Shown here: piece after piece, positions 36,573 through 45,163 of the stretch
Layout: every line of letters begins with the position of its first letter
Numbering within the stretch: the stretch's first letter is position 1
Source: Paraburkholderia lycopersici
Lineage (GTDB): Bacteria > Pseudomonadota > Gammaproteobacteria > Burkholderiales > Burkholderiaceae
NCBI RefSeq assembly: GCF_900096975.1
Contig: NZ_FMYQ01000008.1
Location: 1 to 64,000, forward strand
Length of the DNA stretch: 64,000 bases
Reading direction: 5' to 3'
Translations under genes and position numbers: made by a program
Notes under the pieces: model-generated
What the model was told of the DNA's origin: nothing
What the model saw: the letters and a program-made list of their open reading frames with translations, nothing else
Databases searched by the model: none

Positions 36573-39452
36573 ATGCAGTCACATCACGATTCTTTGAGTT
36601 CCGCGCCTCCTCCGGGCACCCAAGGCAGTTGTTCTTCCGGAGGTCGCAAGCGCCGACCAGCAAATCCCCGAGCTCAAGCACACGCCAGCACGTCACGCCG
36701 CGGGGCGAGGCGTGTCGCAACTGTCGAATCCGTAGCGCGGACAGGTGCGGAGATGCTTGACCAGAAACAGCTCACGGACTTGTTCGACTGGCTCGGCACG
36801 CCTGAGGCCGGTCGGCGACTCATTCGGGATAGCCGGGTGCAGGCGCCGGTGCGCGATGTGCAGTCGCGGGGCGGGAACGTCATCACGGTCATGGCCAGCC
36901 GAAAGATGGGCTGCGAAATCGCGACCGAAAGCCGCCATATCGAGTTTGCCGCTGCAATCGACCATGAGTTCGACCCGAAGGTGCTCGAGTTCTACGCGCA
37001 GCCGTGCAAGTTGCGGTTGGAACTCATCGATGATTCGACCGGCGAGATTCGCAACATTACGCACTACCCGGATTTTTTGCTGATTTGCCGTGACGGTTTC
37101 GTACTCGAGGAGTGGAAATCCGAAGCGAAACTGGTGCGCCTGGCCGAAAAATATCCGTACCGCTACGTCCGTGATGTGGATGGTAACTGGCGTTCGCCGC
37201 AAATCGAAAAGCAGATGGCTGACTTGGGAATCCGCTATCGCATCTGTACCGAACGCGGCGTTCCACGCCGCCGCGTCGAGAACTTTCTGGCGTTGGCTGA
37301 CTATTTTCATCCGGCGGCCGAACCGTGCCCGGAAGATGTTCTTACCCGACTGCAAGCTGCACTGAACGAACACGGCGCGTTGTTCTTCTCGGAACTGCTG
37401 ACGTCCCCATACGATTTCGTAGCCGACCAGCTGAACTACGCCATCGCGCACAAACAGGTCTCCACCGACCTGGGTAACGACTCCCTGACCGAGCCGCGTC
37501 GTTTCCGGCTCTATCGCGATGACATGCTGCTCGAGTTCATGCATGCAGAAGTGCAGTCGACACATATGCCCGGACTCGAGAGCTTCGCGTTTAACCCGGC
37601 CGCCGGCACCCGGTTCGAGTACGGGGGGCGGGTGCTAACCATCGTTATCGCTGGCGAGACGTCAGTGGTCTGCAATGACTCGGATGGGAAGAGCCTCGAG
37701 CTGACGCTCAATTTTCTCCTGAATGCCCACGAAAATGGGCGTATCCGGGTCATTGAGATGGCCGAGCCCGAGGGTATCAATGCGGGGCAGTACAGCCGGG
37801 AGGAACTGGAAGAGGCGCTTCGTCGGATGGCGCTAATCGAGACCGGCGACGAAAGCAAGTGCCCGGCACGTAGCCAGCGTCGCTGGGCGGCCATGCAGCG
37901 CGAAGCCGAAGCAAATGGCGGGCATCCGATTCTGGCACTGGTGCCTCGCACGAGCGCACGTGGCAACCGGAATTCACGGTTGACCCGGGAGCAGGTCGAG
38001 ATGCTTGAGCGGACTTATACCGAGTCGTGGGATACCTCGGAAGCGAAAAACTACAAGGTGTGCCATCAACATCTCGTAGTTATCTGCGATGAGGCAGGTA
38101 TCAAGCCGCCGTCGTATCCAACGCTGATTAAATTCATCGACGCGCGCGCGACGCCGCACAACACTCGAAAACGCCACGGCAAGCGTCTGGCTTACCAGGA
38201 GAGCGGCTTTATCGACGTGCTGTATTTCGATACCCCGAAGCATGGCAGCAGACCGCTGCAGTATGTGCATATCGACCACACCTTGTTGGACATCGAACTG
38301 GTGTCGGGGCGAACGAGGAAGTCGCTTGGGAAAGCGTGGCTGACCCTGGCTGTCGATGCTTATAGCCGCCGTATCGTTGGCATCTATCTGACCTATGACC
38401 CGCCATCGTATCACTCGGTCATGATGGTGATACGTGACATCGTGCGCCGGTTTCATCGTCTGCCTGAATTCATCGTTGTTGATAACGGCACAGATTTCAG
38501 GTCCCATGCCTTCGAAGCATTCCTGATGGCGATGGGAACGCACCTGCGTTTCCGGCCGGCAGGGCAGCCGCGGCACGGGGCGATGCTCGAGCGGATGTTC
38601 GGTCGGCTGAATCTGGACTATATCCACAACCTGGCTGGCAATACGAAAGACATGAAAAATGTCCGCACCGTCTCTGGTTCACATTTGCCGAAGAAGCTCG
38701 CTGAGTGGTCCATCGAGGCGCTGTACTTCGGTATTCAACACTGGGCGACCGAGTTCTACGACACGAATGCCCATCCGGCGCTTGGGGAGTCGCCGCGTGA
38801 CGCATTCCAGCGTGGCCTTCGCGAGAGTGGTGCTCGTGCGCACATGCGCATTCAGTACAACCGTGACTTCTTGATTGCGACATGCCCGCCCGTCGATAGA
38901 ACGGGCACGAGAAAGGTCGACGCCCAGCGCGGCGTCAAGGTCAATGACTACCACTATTGGCACCCGGATTTTCGGCAGCCGCAGATTGCTGGGCAGCAAT
39001 TCCCGGTGCGATATGACCCGTGGGATGCCGCATCCGTCTATGTCCGGATAAAGAACCAGTGGCTGCATGCGACCTGCCGCAACCTGCATGGACTGGGGCA
39101 ACTTACGGAACTCGAGCGGCGGGCGATGACGGAAGAGTACCTCAATCGCACCGGCGCGCCTATTGATGACGAAAAAGCAGTTCAGCGGCTACGGGAATTC
39201 ATGGCGACTTTCACGCCGGAAGGGGTAGTAGCGATTGCGCTCGAACGACAGGCAGAAGCCAAGGCGCTGTATGGAAGTCTTCTGGCCGGAAGCATTACGC
39301 CTGTTCCGCCGAAACCAAAATTTGGTCTGGCAGATGACGTGCCGGACCACACCGACGTGCAGCCAGATGCTGCTCAAACTTCTTCGTCTCAACAATCGCC
39401 TGCTGCGGATGTGGCGGCATGGGGCGACCTGACTGACCTTGACGAGTTTTAA
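36573..39452 (+). CDS. TnsA-TnsB fusion transposase
   Basis: Counting from the ATG at 36573 (959 residues), residues about 60-230 are a TnsA-type endonuclease with E124, D167 (HYPDFL) and E180-x-K182 (EEWKSE), the equivalents of the Tn7 TnsA active site that nicks the 5' strands. Residues about 540-800 are a TnsB DDE transposase: D568 (HIDHTLLD), D637 (VVDNGTDF) and E673 (MLERMFG), spaced D-35-E, which cuts and joins 3' ends. A Mu-type C-terminal barrel follows. An upstream TTG at 36516 would add 19 residues; the ATG is preferred. Fusion allows cut-and-paste movement by one polypeptide, as in some CRISPR-linked Tn7 relatives. tnsC follows after 8 bp. Confidence 0.9.
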   Translation: MQSHHDSLSSAPPPGTQGSCSSGGRKRRPANPRAQAHASTSRRGARRVATVESVARTGAEMLDQKQLTDLFDWLGTPEAGRRLIRDSRVQAPVRDVQSRGGNVITVMASRKMGCEIATESRHIEFAAAIDHEFDPKVLEFYAQPCKLRLELIDDSTGEIRNITHYPDFLLICRDGFVLEEWKSEAKLVRLAEKYPYRYVRDVDGNWRSPQIEKQMADLGIRYRICTERGVPRRRVENFLALADYFHPAAEPCPEDVLTRLQAALNEHGALFFSELLTSPYDFVADQLNYAIAHKQVSTDLGNDSLTEPRRFRLYRDDMLLEFMHAEVQSTHMPGLESFAFNPAAGTRFEYGGRVLTIVIAGETSVVCNDSDGKSLELTLNFLLNAHENGRIRVIEMAEPEGINAGQYSREELEEALRRMALIETGDESKCPARSQRRWAAMQREAEANGGHPILALVPRTSARGNRNSRLTREQVEMLERTYTESWDTSEAKNYKVCHQHLVVICDEAGIKPPSYPTLIKFIDARATPHNTRKRHGKRLAYQESGFIDVLYFDTPKHGSRPLQYVHIDHTLLDIELVSGRTRKSLGKAWLTLAVDAYSRRIVGIYLTYDPPSYHSVMMVIRDIVRRFHRLPEFIVVDNGTDFRSHAFEAFLMAMGTHLRFRPAGQPRHGAMLERMFGRLNLDYIHNLAGNTKDMKNVRTVSGSHLPKKLAEWSIEALYFGIQHWATEFYDTNAHPALGESPRDAFQRGLRESGARAHMRIQYNRDFLIATCPPVDRTGTRKVDAQRGVKVNDYHYWHPDFRQPQIAGQQFPVRYDPWDAASVYVRIKNQWLHATCRNLHGLGQLTELERRAMTEEYLNRTGAPIDDEKAVQRLREFMATFTPEGVVAIALERQAEAKALYGSLLAGSITPVPPKPKFGLADDVPDHTDVQPDAAQTSSSQQSPAADVAAWGDLTDLDEF

Positions 39453-39460
39453 AGAGAATC

Positions 39461-40498
39461 ATGAAACAACAAGAGCAATCCTTGCTGTCGCCGGTGCAAC
39501 CTTCGGCAGCCTCCCTGAATGGCAAGCGCTTCATGCATCCCCGCATCAAGCAGGTTATCGATGCCGTGCGTGCGGCGGTTTATCCCGGCAGCCAGGACAA
39601 CCTCATCGCCATTTGTGGTCCGACTGGCGTTGGCAAGACCACGCTGACCAGGTATCTGGTCGAGAAGCAGCTCGAAGAATCAGTTATCGAAATGGATGCG
39701 AATCCGGGGATGATTCCGGCTATCTATGTGGAAGCCCCGGCATCTGGAGAAGACGAATTCTCCTGGCGGCTGTTTTACCAGCGCATCCTGGCCCAGCTTG
39801 GTGATGACATGGACGTGCCAAAATCTGCCTACGGTGTCGACCAGCACACCGGGCGGATGGTGCGCCCGTACGGCGGGCGCGGTGGTGGTCTGGCTGCGCT
39901 GCGCTCGGGCGTTGAGCGAGCTTTGGATGAGCGCGAGGTGAAATTCGTCGTGATTGACGAGGCGGCGCATATTATTCGCCAGACAAGCAGACGCAAGCTG
40001 CCTATCCAGCTTGATACGCTAAAGTCGCTGGCGAATGGCGGGACGCAGATGGTGATGGTTGGGTCGTACGATTTGCATCAGTTGATGGCATTGTCCGGAC
40101 AGTTGACGCGCCGCACGCATGTGATTCATTTTGAGCGTTATCGCGAAGACTGTCCGGAAGATGTCAATGCGTTCAACGCTGGCCTGCGCTCCTTCCAGAA
40201 GGTACTTCCCCATCTGTGGGGAAATGACCAGCTGATGCCGTATGCCCAGGCGCTTCTCTCAAATACGCTGGGCTGTATCGGGACGCTGAGCGCAGTATTG
40301 AGCCGCGCTGCGCGGCTGGCCGAGGTCGACGGGAAATGGTCGGTGCACGCCTTGGAACGCGCGCTTCTCAATGAGACCCAGCATCGTCAGATTCTGAGTG
40401 AAATCCTGGATGGTGAAGCGGAAATCAGGCCGAGCCTGACGCGCGAGATGCCGGTTATCCGGCGTTCGACTCTTCGCCGCGACCGGAGCGTAGCATGA
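39461..40498 (+). CDS. tnsC: TnsC-type AAA+ transposition regulator
   Basis: The 345-residue ATPase has Walker A GPTGVGKT (53-60), Walker B FVVIDEAAH (162-170) and sensor MVMVGSYDL near 197-205. TnsC/TniB proteins form ATP filaments on target DNA chosen by TniQ/TnsD and recruit the TnsAB transposase. The gene sits 8 bp after tnsAB and its stop overlaps the next start by 4 bp (ATGA), so all three are translated from one message. Length is between Tn5053 TniB and Tn7 TnsC. Confidence 0.88.
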   Translation: MKQQEQSLLSPVQPSAASLNGKRFMHPRIKQVIDAVRAAVYPGSQDNLIAICGPTGVGKTTLTRYLVEKQLEESVIEMDANPGMIPAIYVEAPASGEDEFSWRLFYQRILAQLGDDMDVPKSAYGVDQHTGRMVRPYGGRGGGLAALRSGVERALDEREVKFVVIDEAAHIIRQTSRRKLPIQLDTLKSLANGGTQMVMVGSYDLHQLMALSGQLTRRTHVIHFERYREDCPEDVNAFNAGLRSFQKVLPHLWGNDQLMPYAQALLSNTLGCIGTLSAVLSRAARLAEVDGKWSVHALERALLNETQHRQILSEILDGEAEIRPSLTREMPVIRRSTLRRDRSVA

Positions 40499-41787
40499 GC
40501 GGCGCACCAACGAATCCCCGCTCCGAGTTGCATGCCCTGGAGCCTATCGGACTGGGCACTCCTGCGGTGGAGAGCCTGCTGAGCTATCTGTGCCGACTGG
40601 CGGTTTCGCATAGCGTTTCGATGGTAGCCCTGTCGCGCAAGGTGGCATCGACCATGGGCTGGGAGATTTCCGGCCGCGACGATTGGAGCTTGGCGAATAT
40701 CTGCGGTATGGGCGACGCGGCAAACAACTGGTCGGCGGCACTCTCGGCGATGACCGGTGTCGAGCGCCTGGATAACCTGACGTTGCTGCCGTGGCGAGAC
40801 GTTGTCTCCCAGCTTGGGTTGACGAACCGGTCGTCGCGCTGGTGCCGGGATTGTTTCGCCCAGGACAAAGCAGACGGCCGGTTGCCGTACTTCCGTCTGG
40901 CGTGGACGGTGAATGAGGTGACAGGGTGCCCGGAACACAAGACCGAACTGGTTAACACCTGTCCTGATTGCGGGCGCACGGAAGGACGGCGGAAATCAGC
41001 TTACGTCGTGCCGGGTTGGTGCAGTCATTGCGGCGCATTTCTCGGCGCCGGCGGTGAACGTGCCGTGGCCACGCCCGAAGCGTTGTGGAAAGCGAATCAG
41101 GTCGGCGCGATGCTCGCCATGCAGCCGACGTTGGCTCATGCTCCTGAACAAGACGTGCTGCGGAGTACCATCCAACATCTCATTACTCGTCTCGACAACG
41201 GCAAGAGTGCCCATTTTGCCGAGCGAATCGGGTTGAATCGAGCGACAGTCCATCACTGGATGAAAAGTGGCGGTTGCCCGGGCTTGTCTGGGCATCTGCG
41301 TATTGCATCGCAGACCGGACTGTCACTCCCGAAAGTTCTCACCGGTGACATATCTGGCTGGACGCCAGTGTCTGCTAGCGTGCATCAGTTGGCACTGTTG
41401 TTTCCCGAGCATGGAACGAGGTCGACTCCGCGAACGCTCGATTGTGACAAGGTCCGAACGGAGATGACGGCGATGGCAAGGTTGCCAACGCCTATCAGCG
41501 TCGCCGAAGTTGCACGCCGCCTCGACATCAATCTGCACGGGCTTTACCGGAACGCCAATCGGGAGGCTCGCGTTTTGAGCGAGCGATGGAAGCAGTACAT
41601 GAAGCGAAAAGGGGAGCAAAGCATCGAGCAGGCCAGGAGCATTGTCGAGGCCGCATGCCTGGGGATGGTTGCTGATGGCCAAGCGGTCAATCTTCGCTCG
41701 CTGAAGACGCGACTGACGCCCGAGGAGTTCGGCAAAGTCCAGGGCGCTGTCTACCTGCTGCAGGAGTTCAGGGACGAGCTGACGTAG
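40495..41787 (+). CDS. tniQ: TniQ/TnsD-family target selector
   Basis: The 430-residue protein starts with the TniQ motif LGTPAVESLLSYLCRLAVSHSV and carries Cys/His zinc-finger pairs (WCRDC, CPEH, CPDCG, WCSHCG) between residues about 118 and 185. Two helix-turn-helix-like segments follow (FAERIGLNRATVHHWMKSGG near 245; ISVAEVARRLDINLHGLYRNAN near 330). TniQ/TnsD proteins choose the target by binding attachment DNA or a guide complex. The gene is last in the tns operon and nearest selC, so it may recognise the selC region directly. It is longer than the CRISPR-linked mini TniQ and shorter than TnsD. Confidence 0.85.
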   Translation: MSGAPTNPRSELHALEPIGLGTPAVESLLSYLCRLAVSHSVSMVALSRKVASTMGWEISGRDDWSLANICGMGDAANNWSAALSAMTGVERLDNLTLLPWRDVVSQLGLTNRSSRWCRDCFAQDKADGRLPYFRLAWTVNEVTGCPEHKTELVNTCPDCGRTEGRRKSAYVVPGWCSHCGAFLGAGGERAVATPEALWKANQVGAMLAMQPTLAHAPEQDVLRSTIQHLITRLDNGKSAHFAERIGLNRATVHHWMKSGGCPGLSGHLRIASQTGLSLPKVLTGDISGWTPVSASVHQLALLFPEHGTRSTPRTLDCDKVRTEMTAMARLPTPISVAEVARRLDINLHGLYRNANREARVLSERWKQYMKRKGEQSIEQARSIVEAACLGMVADGQAVNLRSLKTRLTPEEFGKVQGAVYLLQEFRDELT

Positions 41788-41826
41788 GCTTGAACCCCAG
41801 ACTGCTTGCCCTTCTGGCACAAAGAG

Positions 41827-41849
41827 ACCGGCGCGATGCCGGTTTTTTT
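41827..41849 (+). terminator. Intrinsic terminator of the tns operon
   Basis: ACCGGC-gcgat-GCCGGT followed by TTTTTT, 40 bp after the tniQ stop codon. Confidence 0.85.
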
Positions 41850-41905
41850 ACGCCCATTATTGGCACCATCCAAAGCAAAACCCTATAAACTACCACCGTC
41901 TCGCG

Positions 41906-41988
41906 ATAAAGCATAATGTGGCCCGTCGGGCAATAAACCATAATCTGGCCAGATGGCCACTTTATGCTTAACGGCACATAACGGCACA
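41906..41988. repeat. Putative transposon right end with CATAA-type repeats
   Basis: Three related sites: ATAAAGCATAATGTGGCC (41906-41923), ATAAACCATAATCTGGCC (41933-41950) and, inverted, TTAAGCATAAAGTGGCC (reverse strand of 41955-41971). All share CATAA-N(2-3)-TGGCC. The outer end then reads ACGGCACA twice (41971-41978, 41981-41988), ending in ACA as expected for a Tn7-type terminus. The mixed orientation of the sites differs from Tn7, so the TnsB-binding role is inferred. Confidence 0.6.
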
Positions 41989-41992
41989 CGAA

Positions 41993-42088
41993 GGAAGGCA
42001 TTCGTATCGGGTGGTACGGCCGGGCTTCAAATCCGGTTGGGGGCGTCAGCCGCTCCCGGGTCGGTTCGACTCCGGCTGCCTTCCGCCA
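41993..42088 (+). tRNA. selC: tRNA-Sec (anticodon TCA)
   Basis: A 96-nt tRNA with the unusually long 8-bp acceptor stem (GGAAGGCA pairing TGCCTTCC), encoded CCA (GCCA at the 3' end), a long extra arm and the anticodon loop CTTCAAA with TCA at 42027-42029. These features are diagnostic of selenocysteine tRNA, which is charged with Ser and converted to Sec for decoding UGA. No selA, selB or selD is in the window. The transposon end begins 4 bp upstream of its first base, so selC transcription may now depend on a promoter inside the element. Confidence 0.95.
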
Positions 42089-42231
42089 CCTCACCCCATC
42101 AAGACGCCGCTTCGCCTCCGGGGCCCAACGGCACACCTTTTCAGGGTGCCGTCACTCGCCGGTCTCTCTACTCCGATCCTTATTGAAACCGGTGGCATTA
42201 TGTCGGGGTAATTCATTGCGGAGCGTGCGCG

Positions 42232-43428
42232 ATGAGTGTCACGAAGATCACCAGGCAATGCGCGACTTATGGCCGGCGCGCGGCAATGGTTGCGACCATC
42301 GTTTCCCTGGCTTCCGGTGCGCATGCGCATGCCCGGCACGACATCCCGCCGTTCTACACGGCCGCCCCGCAGGCCATTTCCGGCCTGCCTGGTACGCTGA
42401 TCCGGCGCGAAACGTGGACGGGCAAGACCCCGCCGCATACGCACGCATGGCGCATCCTCTACCGGTCCACCGGACTGCACGGCGAGCCGATTGCGGTGTC
42501 GGCCGTGGTCGCCGCGCCGGACGGACCCGCGGCCGCCGGCGGACGGCCCGTCGTTGCGTGGCAGCACCCGACCACCGGTGTCGTTCAGGCGTGCGCGCCG
42601 TCGCTGACGCCCGACGCACTGCACACCATCATGGGACTCGCCGCGATGCTGCGGCGCGGATATGTCGTCGTCGCGACCGACTACCCGGGGCTCGGCACGC
42701 CCGGGCCGCATCCGTACCTCGTCGTTCGGAGCGAGGGGCGCGCGGTGCTGGACGCCGTGCGTGCCGCCAGCCATATTCCCGAAGCGCATGCGGGCACGCG
42801 CTTCGCGACATGGGGGCACTCGCAGGGCGGTCACGCGTCGCTGAGCGCCGGACTGCTCGCGCGCGATTACGCGCCGGAACTGCATCTCGTGGGCGTCGCC
42901 GCCGCGGCGCCCGCCACCGACCTCACGTCGCTGATCGTCGGCGATCCCCGCGATGCGGGCGCCGCGCAGTTGACGGCCATGGTGATGACGGCGCGGAACC
43001 GCGTGTTCGGCGCACCGCTCGATCCGCTCGTGCCGCCCGCCGACCAGCCTCACGTCGTGCAACTGGCAAGCCAGTGCTTCGCGCCGCTGCTCGACGGCAA
43101 AACGCAGCCGCCGGACAAGCCGGTTCCCCCCGTGACCTACCGGATGCTCGCGTTGCCCGGCGACACGCAACCGTGGCGCGGCATCGAGGCAGGCAACAGC
43201 ACGGGCCCCGTGCCGGCGGACGTTCCGGTGTATCTCGCCCAGGGCGGCGCGGATACGACGATTCCGCCCGCCGTCACCGAACGTTACGTGCGCCGCCTGT
43301 GCGACGCAGGCGCTTCTGTACGGTATGCGATGTTTACCGGCGTATCACACCATTTCATCGGCCGCGACGCCGTGGCCTGGATTGCCGGGCGCTTCGCGGG
43401 ACAGACGCCACCGAACGATTGCCGCTGA
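42232..43428 (+). CDS. Secreted alpha/beta-hydrolase lipase
   Basis: The 398-residue protein begins with a basic stretch and a hydrophobic signal segment (RRAAMVATIVSLASGAHA, cleaved about residue 34). The nucleophile elbow is GHSQGG with S197; a later Asp (QGGADTTIPP, about 342) and His (GVSHHFIG, about 375) complete the triad. It resembles the LIP secretory lipase family that hydrolyses triglycerides or esters outside the cytoplasm. It is the first gene right of selC, with codon use like the downstream chromosome. Confidence 0.85.
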   Translation: MSVTKITRQCATYGRRAAMVATIVSLASGAHAHARHDIPPFYTAAPQAISGLPGTLIRRETWTGKTPPHTHAWRILYRSTGLHGEPIAVSAVVAAPDGPAAAGGRPVVAWQHPTTGVVQACAPSLTPDALHTIMGLAAMLRRGYVVVATDYPGLGTPGPHPYLVVRSEGRAVLDAVRAASHIPEAHAGTRFATWGHSQGGHASLSAGLLARDYAPELHLVGVAAAAPATDLTSLIVGDPRDAGAAQLTAMVMTARNRVFGAPLDPLVPPADQPHVVQLASQCFAPLLDGKTQPPDKPVPPVTYRMLALPGDTQPWRGIEAGNSTGPVPADVPVYLAQGGADTTIPPAVTERYVRRLCDAGASVRYAMFTGVSHHFIGRDAVAWIAGRFAGQTPPNDCR

Positions 43429-43444
43429 CCGGGAGGCATCCATC

Positions 43445-45034
43445 ATGAACGTCCGGCAGACCACCGTGACATCAGGATTCCGTAAATTCGCGTCGGCGGT
43501 GGCGGCCGGGCTCGTTCGGCTGACGGGAAACCACCCGAACGCCGTCGGTATTGCAGGCACGCTGGCGGCAATCGTCGTCATCGTGGTGCCGCTCGCGGTC
43601 GTGGAAGGAGGGCGCGAGAACGTCATCGCCCGCGCGCGGGAAAACGCCGAAAACCTCAATGCGCTCGTCGCCACGGACCTCGAGCAGCGCTTCAAGGTCT
43701 ACGACGTGCAGTTGCAGGATCTCGTCGCCGTCGCAGAAGATCCCGATACGTGGACGTTCCCGGAGAAAACCCGCGAACGGCAGTTGTTCCGTAGACTGCC
43801 CGACGACGCGTACGTCGACGGCAAGTTAATCGTCGGCGCGGACGGAAGGATCATTGCCTCGCAGGGTGACCGGAAAGTGAATCCGGCATTGAGGCTGAAC
43901 GATCGCGCCTATTTTCTGGATCAACAGAACGACCCGTCGGCGGGGCTCGTCGTTTCGCATCCCTTTCGCTCCCGGTTGCATGCGGGACGGCTTTCCATCG
44001 CGCTGACGCGGCGCATCAACGGGCCCGACGGATCGTTCGCCGGCATCGCCTTCTTCGAAATACAGCTCGAGCTTTTCGGCAGGCTGTTCAGCCGGGTCAA
44101 CGTCAAGGAACCAGGAATCGTGGAGATCCTGCTCGACGACGGAACGGTCCTCGCGGCAAAGCCGTTCTCGGAAGCGCGCGTGGGAACGAGTGTCGCCCGC
44201 ATCCCCGTATTCCGGGAGGCGATGGGGCACGAAAGCGGCACGATCACCGCGACGGGAAGCGGCAACGTCGAACGGCTCTACAGCTACCAGCGCGTGTCCG
44301 GCTTGCCGTTTATCGCAGTCGTCGCGCCGGCAATGGACGACGTCCTCGCGAACTGGCGCAGACAGCGGCTCATTACCGAAAGCGTGGCCATCCTGTTCGG
44401 CGTGGTGCTGACGATCGGCGCCTGGGTGCTCGCCTGGACGCTGCGCGACAAGCTGCGGGCCCAGGCCGAACTGGCCAGCCTCGCCGCGACCGACCCGCTG
44501 ACGAAGCTGAACAACCGGCGCACGCTCGACCAGCGATTGCAGATCGAATGGAATCATGCGCTGCGCGAGCAGCGTCCGCTATCGGTTCTCTTCGTCGACG
44601 TCGACCGGTTCAAGCTGTTCAACGACACCTACGGTCACGTGGCGGGCGACGACGTTCTGGCGACCGTGGCGAGGTGCGTCGCGTCGGCGACGCGGCGTTC
44701 GGTCGATCTGGTCGCGCGTTACGGCGGCGAGGAATTCATGGCGGTGCTGCCTGACACGGGTCACGACGGCGCGGTGCAGGTCGCAGAAACAATCAGGGCC
44801 AACGTCGAGGCGCTCGGCATCGGCAACCCCGGAAGCGAAACCGGCAGGGTCACCGTGAGCATAGGTTGCGCGACCTGTGTGCCGTCGAACGATGGAAGCC
44901 CGGACAGGCTGGTGTCGATTGCGGACGAGCAACTGTACCGGGCCAAGTCGTCGGGCCGAAACCAGGTCCAGTCGATCATCGTGAATTCGATGGCGGCGTC
45001 GCCAGCGAACATGTCCGGCACGAACGCTGACTGA
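43445..45034 (+). CDS. Cache-domain diguanylate cyclase
   Basis: The ATG at 43445 follows GGGAGG. The 529-residue protein has a membrane helix near residues 37-57, a periplasmic double-Cache sensor domain (about 60-310), a second helix (ITESVAILFGVVLTIGAWVLAW) and a GGDEF domain with an active RYGGEEF site near residue 430 and LFVDVDRFKLFND upstream. It should make cyclic-di-GMP in response to a periplasmic ligand. The typical RxxD inhibitory site is not evident. The gene starts 16 bp after the lipase stop. Confidence 0.88.
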   Translation: MNVRQTTVTSGFRKFASAVAAGLVRLTGNHPNAVGIAGTLAAIVVIVVPLAVVEGGRENVIARARENAENLNALVATDLEQRFKVYDVQLQDLVAVAEDPDTWTFPEKTRERQLFRRLPDDAYVDGKLIVGADGRIIASQGDRKVNPALRLNDRAYFLDQQNDPSAGLVVSHPFRSRLHAGRLSIALTRRINGPDGSFAGIAFFEIQLELFGRLFSRVNVKEPGIVEILLDDGTVLAAKPFSEARVGTSVARIPVFREAMGHESGTITATGSGNVERLYSYQRVSGLPFIAVVAPAMDDVLANWRRQRLITESVAILFGVVLTIGAWVLAWTLRDKLRAQAELASLAATDPLTKLNNRRTLDQRLQIEWNHALREQRPLSVLFVDVDRFKLFNDTYGHVAGDDVLATVARCVASATRRSVDLVARYGGEEFMAVLPDTGHDGAVQVAETIRANVEALGIGNPGSETGRVTVSIGCATCVPSNDGSPDRLVSIADEQLYRAKSSGRNQVQSIIVNSMAASPANMSGTNAD

Positions 45035-45163
45035 ACCGGCCGTTGGCCCGTGACTGAACAAGTCTGCGGCGCCGGTGCTACGTTAACCGGCATTGGCCGC
45101 TGTCGCCGCCCGGGCGCATCGTTGCCCGCCGCAACGGCGACGGCTTCCCGGCGAGGTAAATCG

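Larger units (their letters stand above)
36516..41988. mobile_element. Tn7-like transposition module abutting selC
   Basis: A fused TnsAB, a TnsC-type ATPase and a TniQ form a complete cut-and-paste core without CRISPR genes. The right boundary is placed at the ACA ending 41988, 4 bp before the selC tRNA, where Tn7-like TGT/ACA termini and CATAA-bearing repeats are seen. The left boundary was not found; the start given is only the start of the module. Whether the 36 kb of defence genes to the left is its cargo depends on where the other end lies. Confidence 0.6.
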
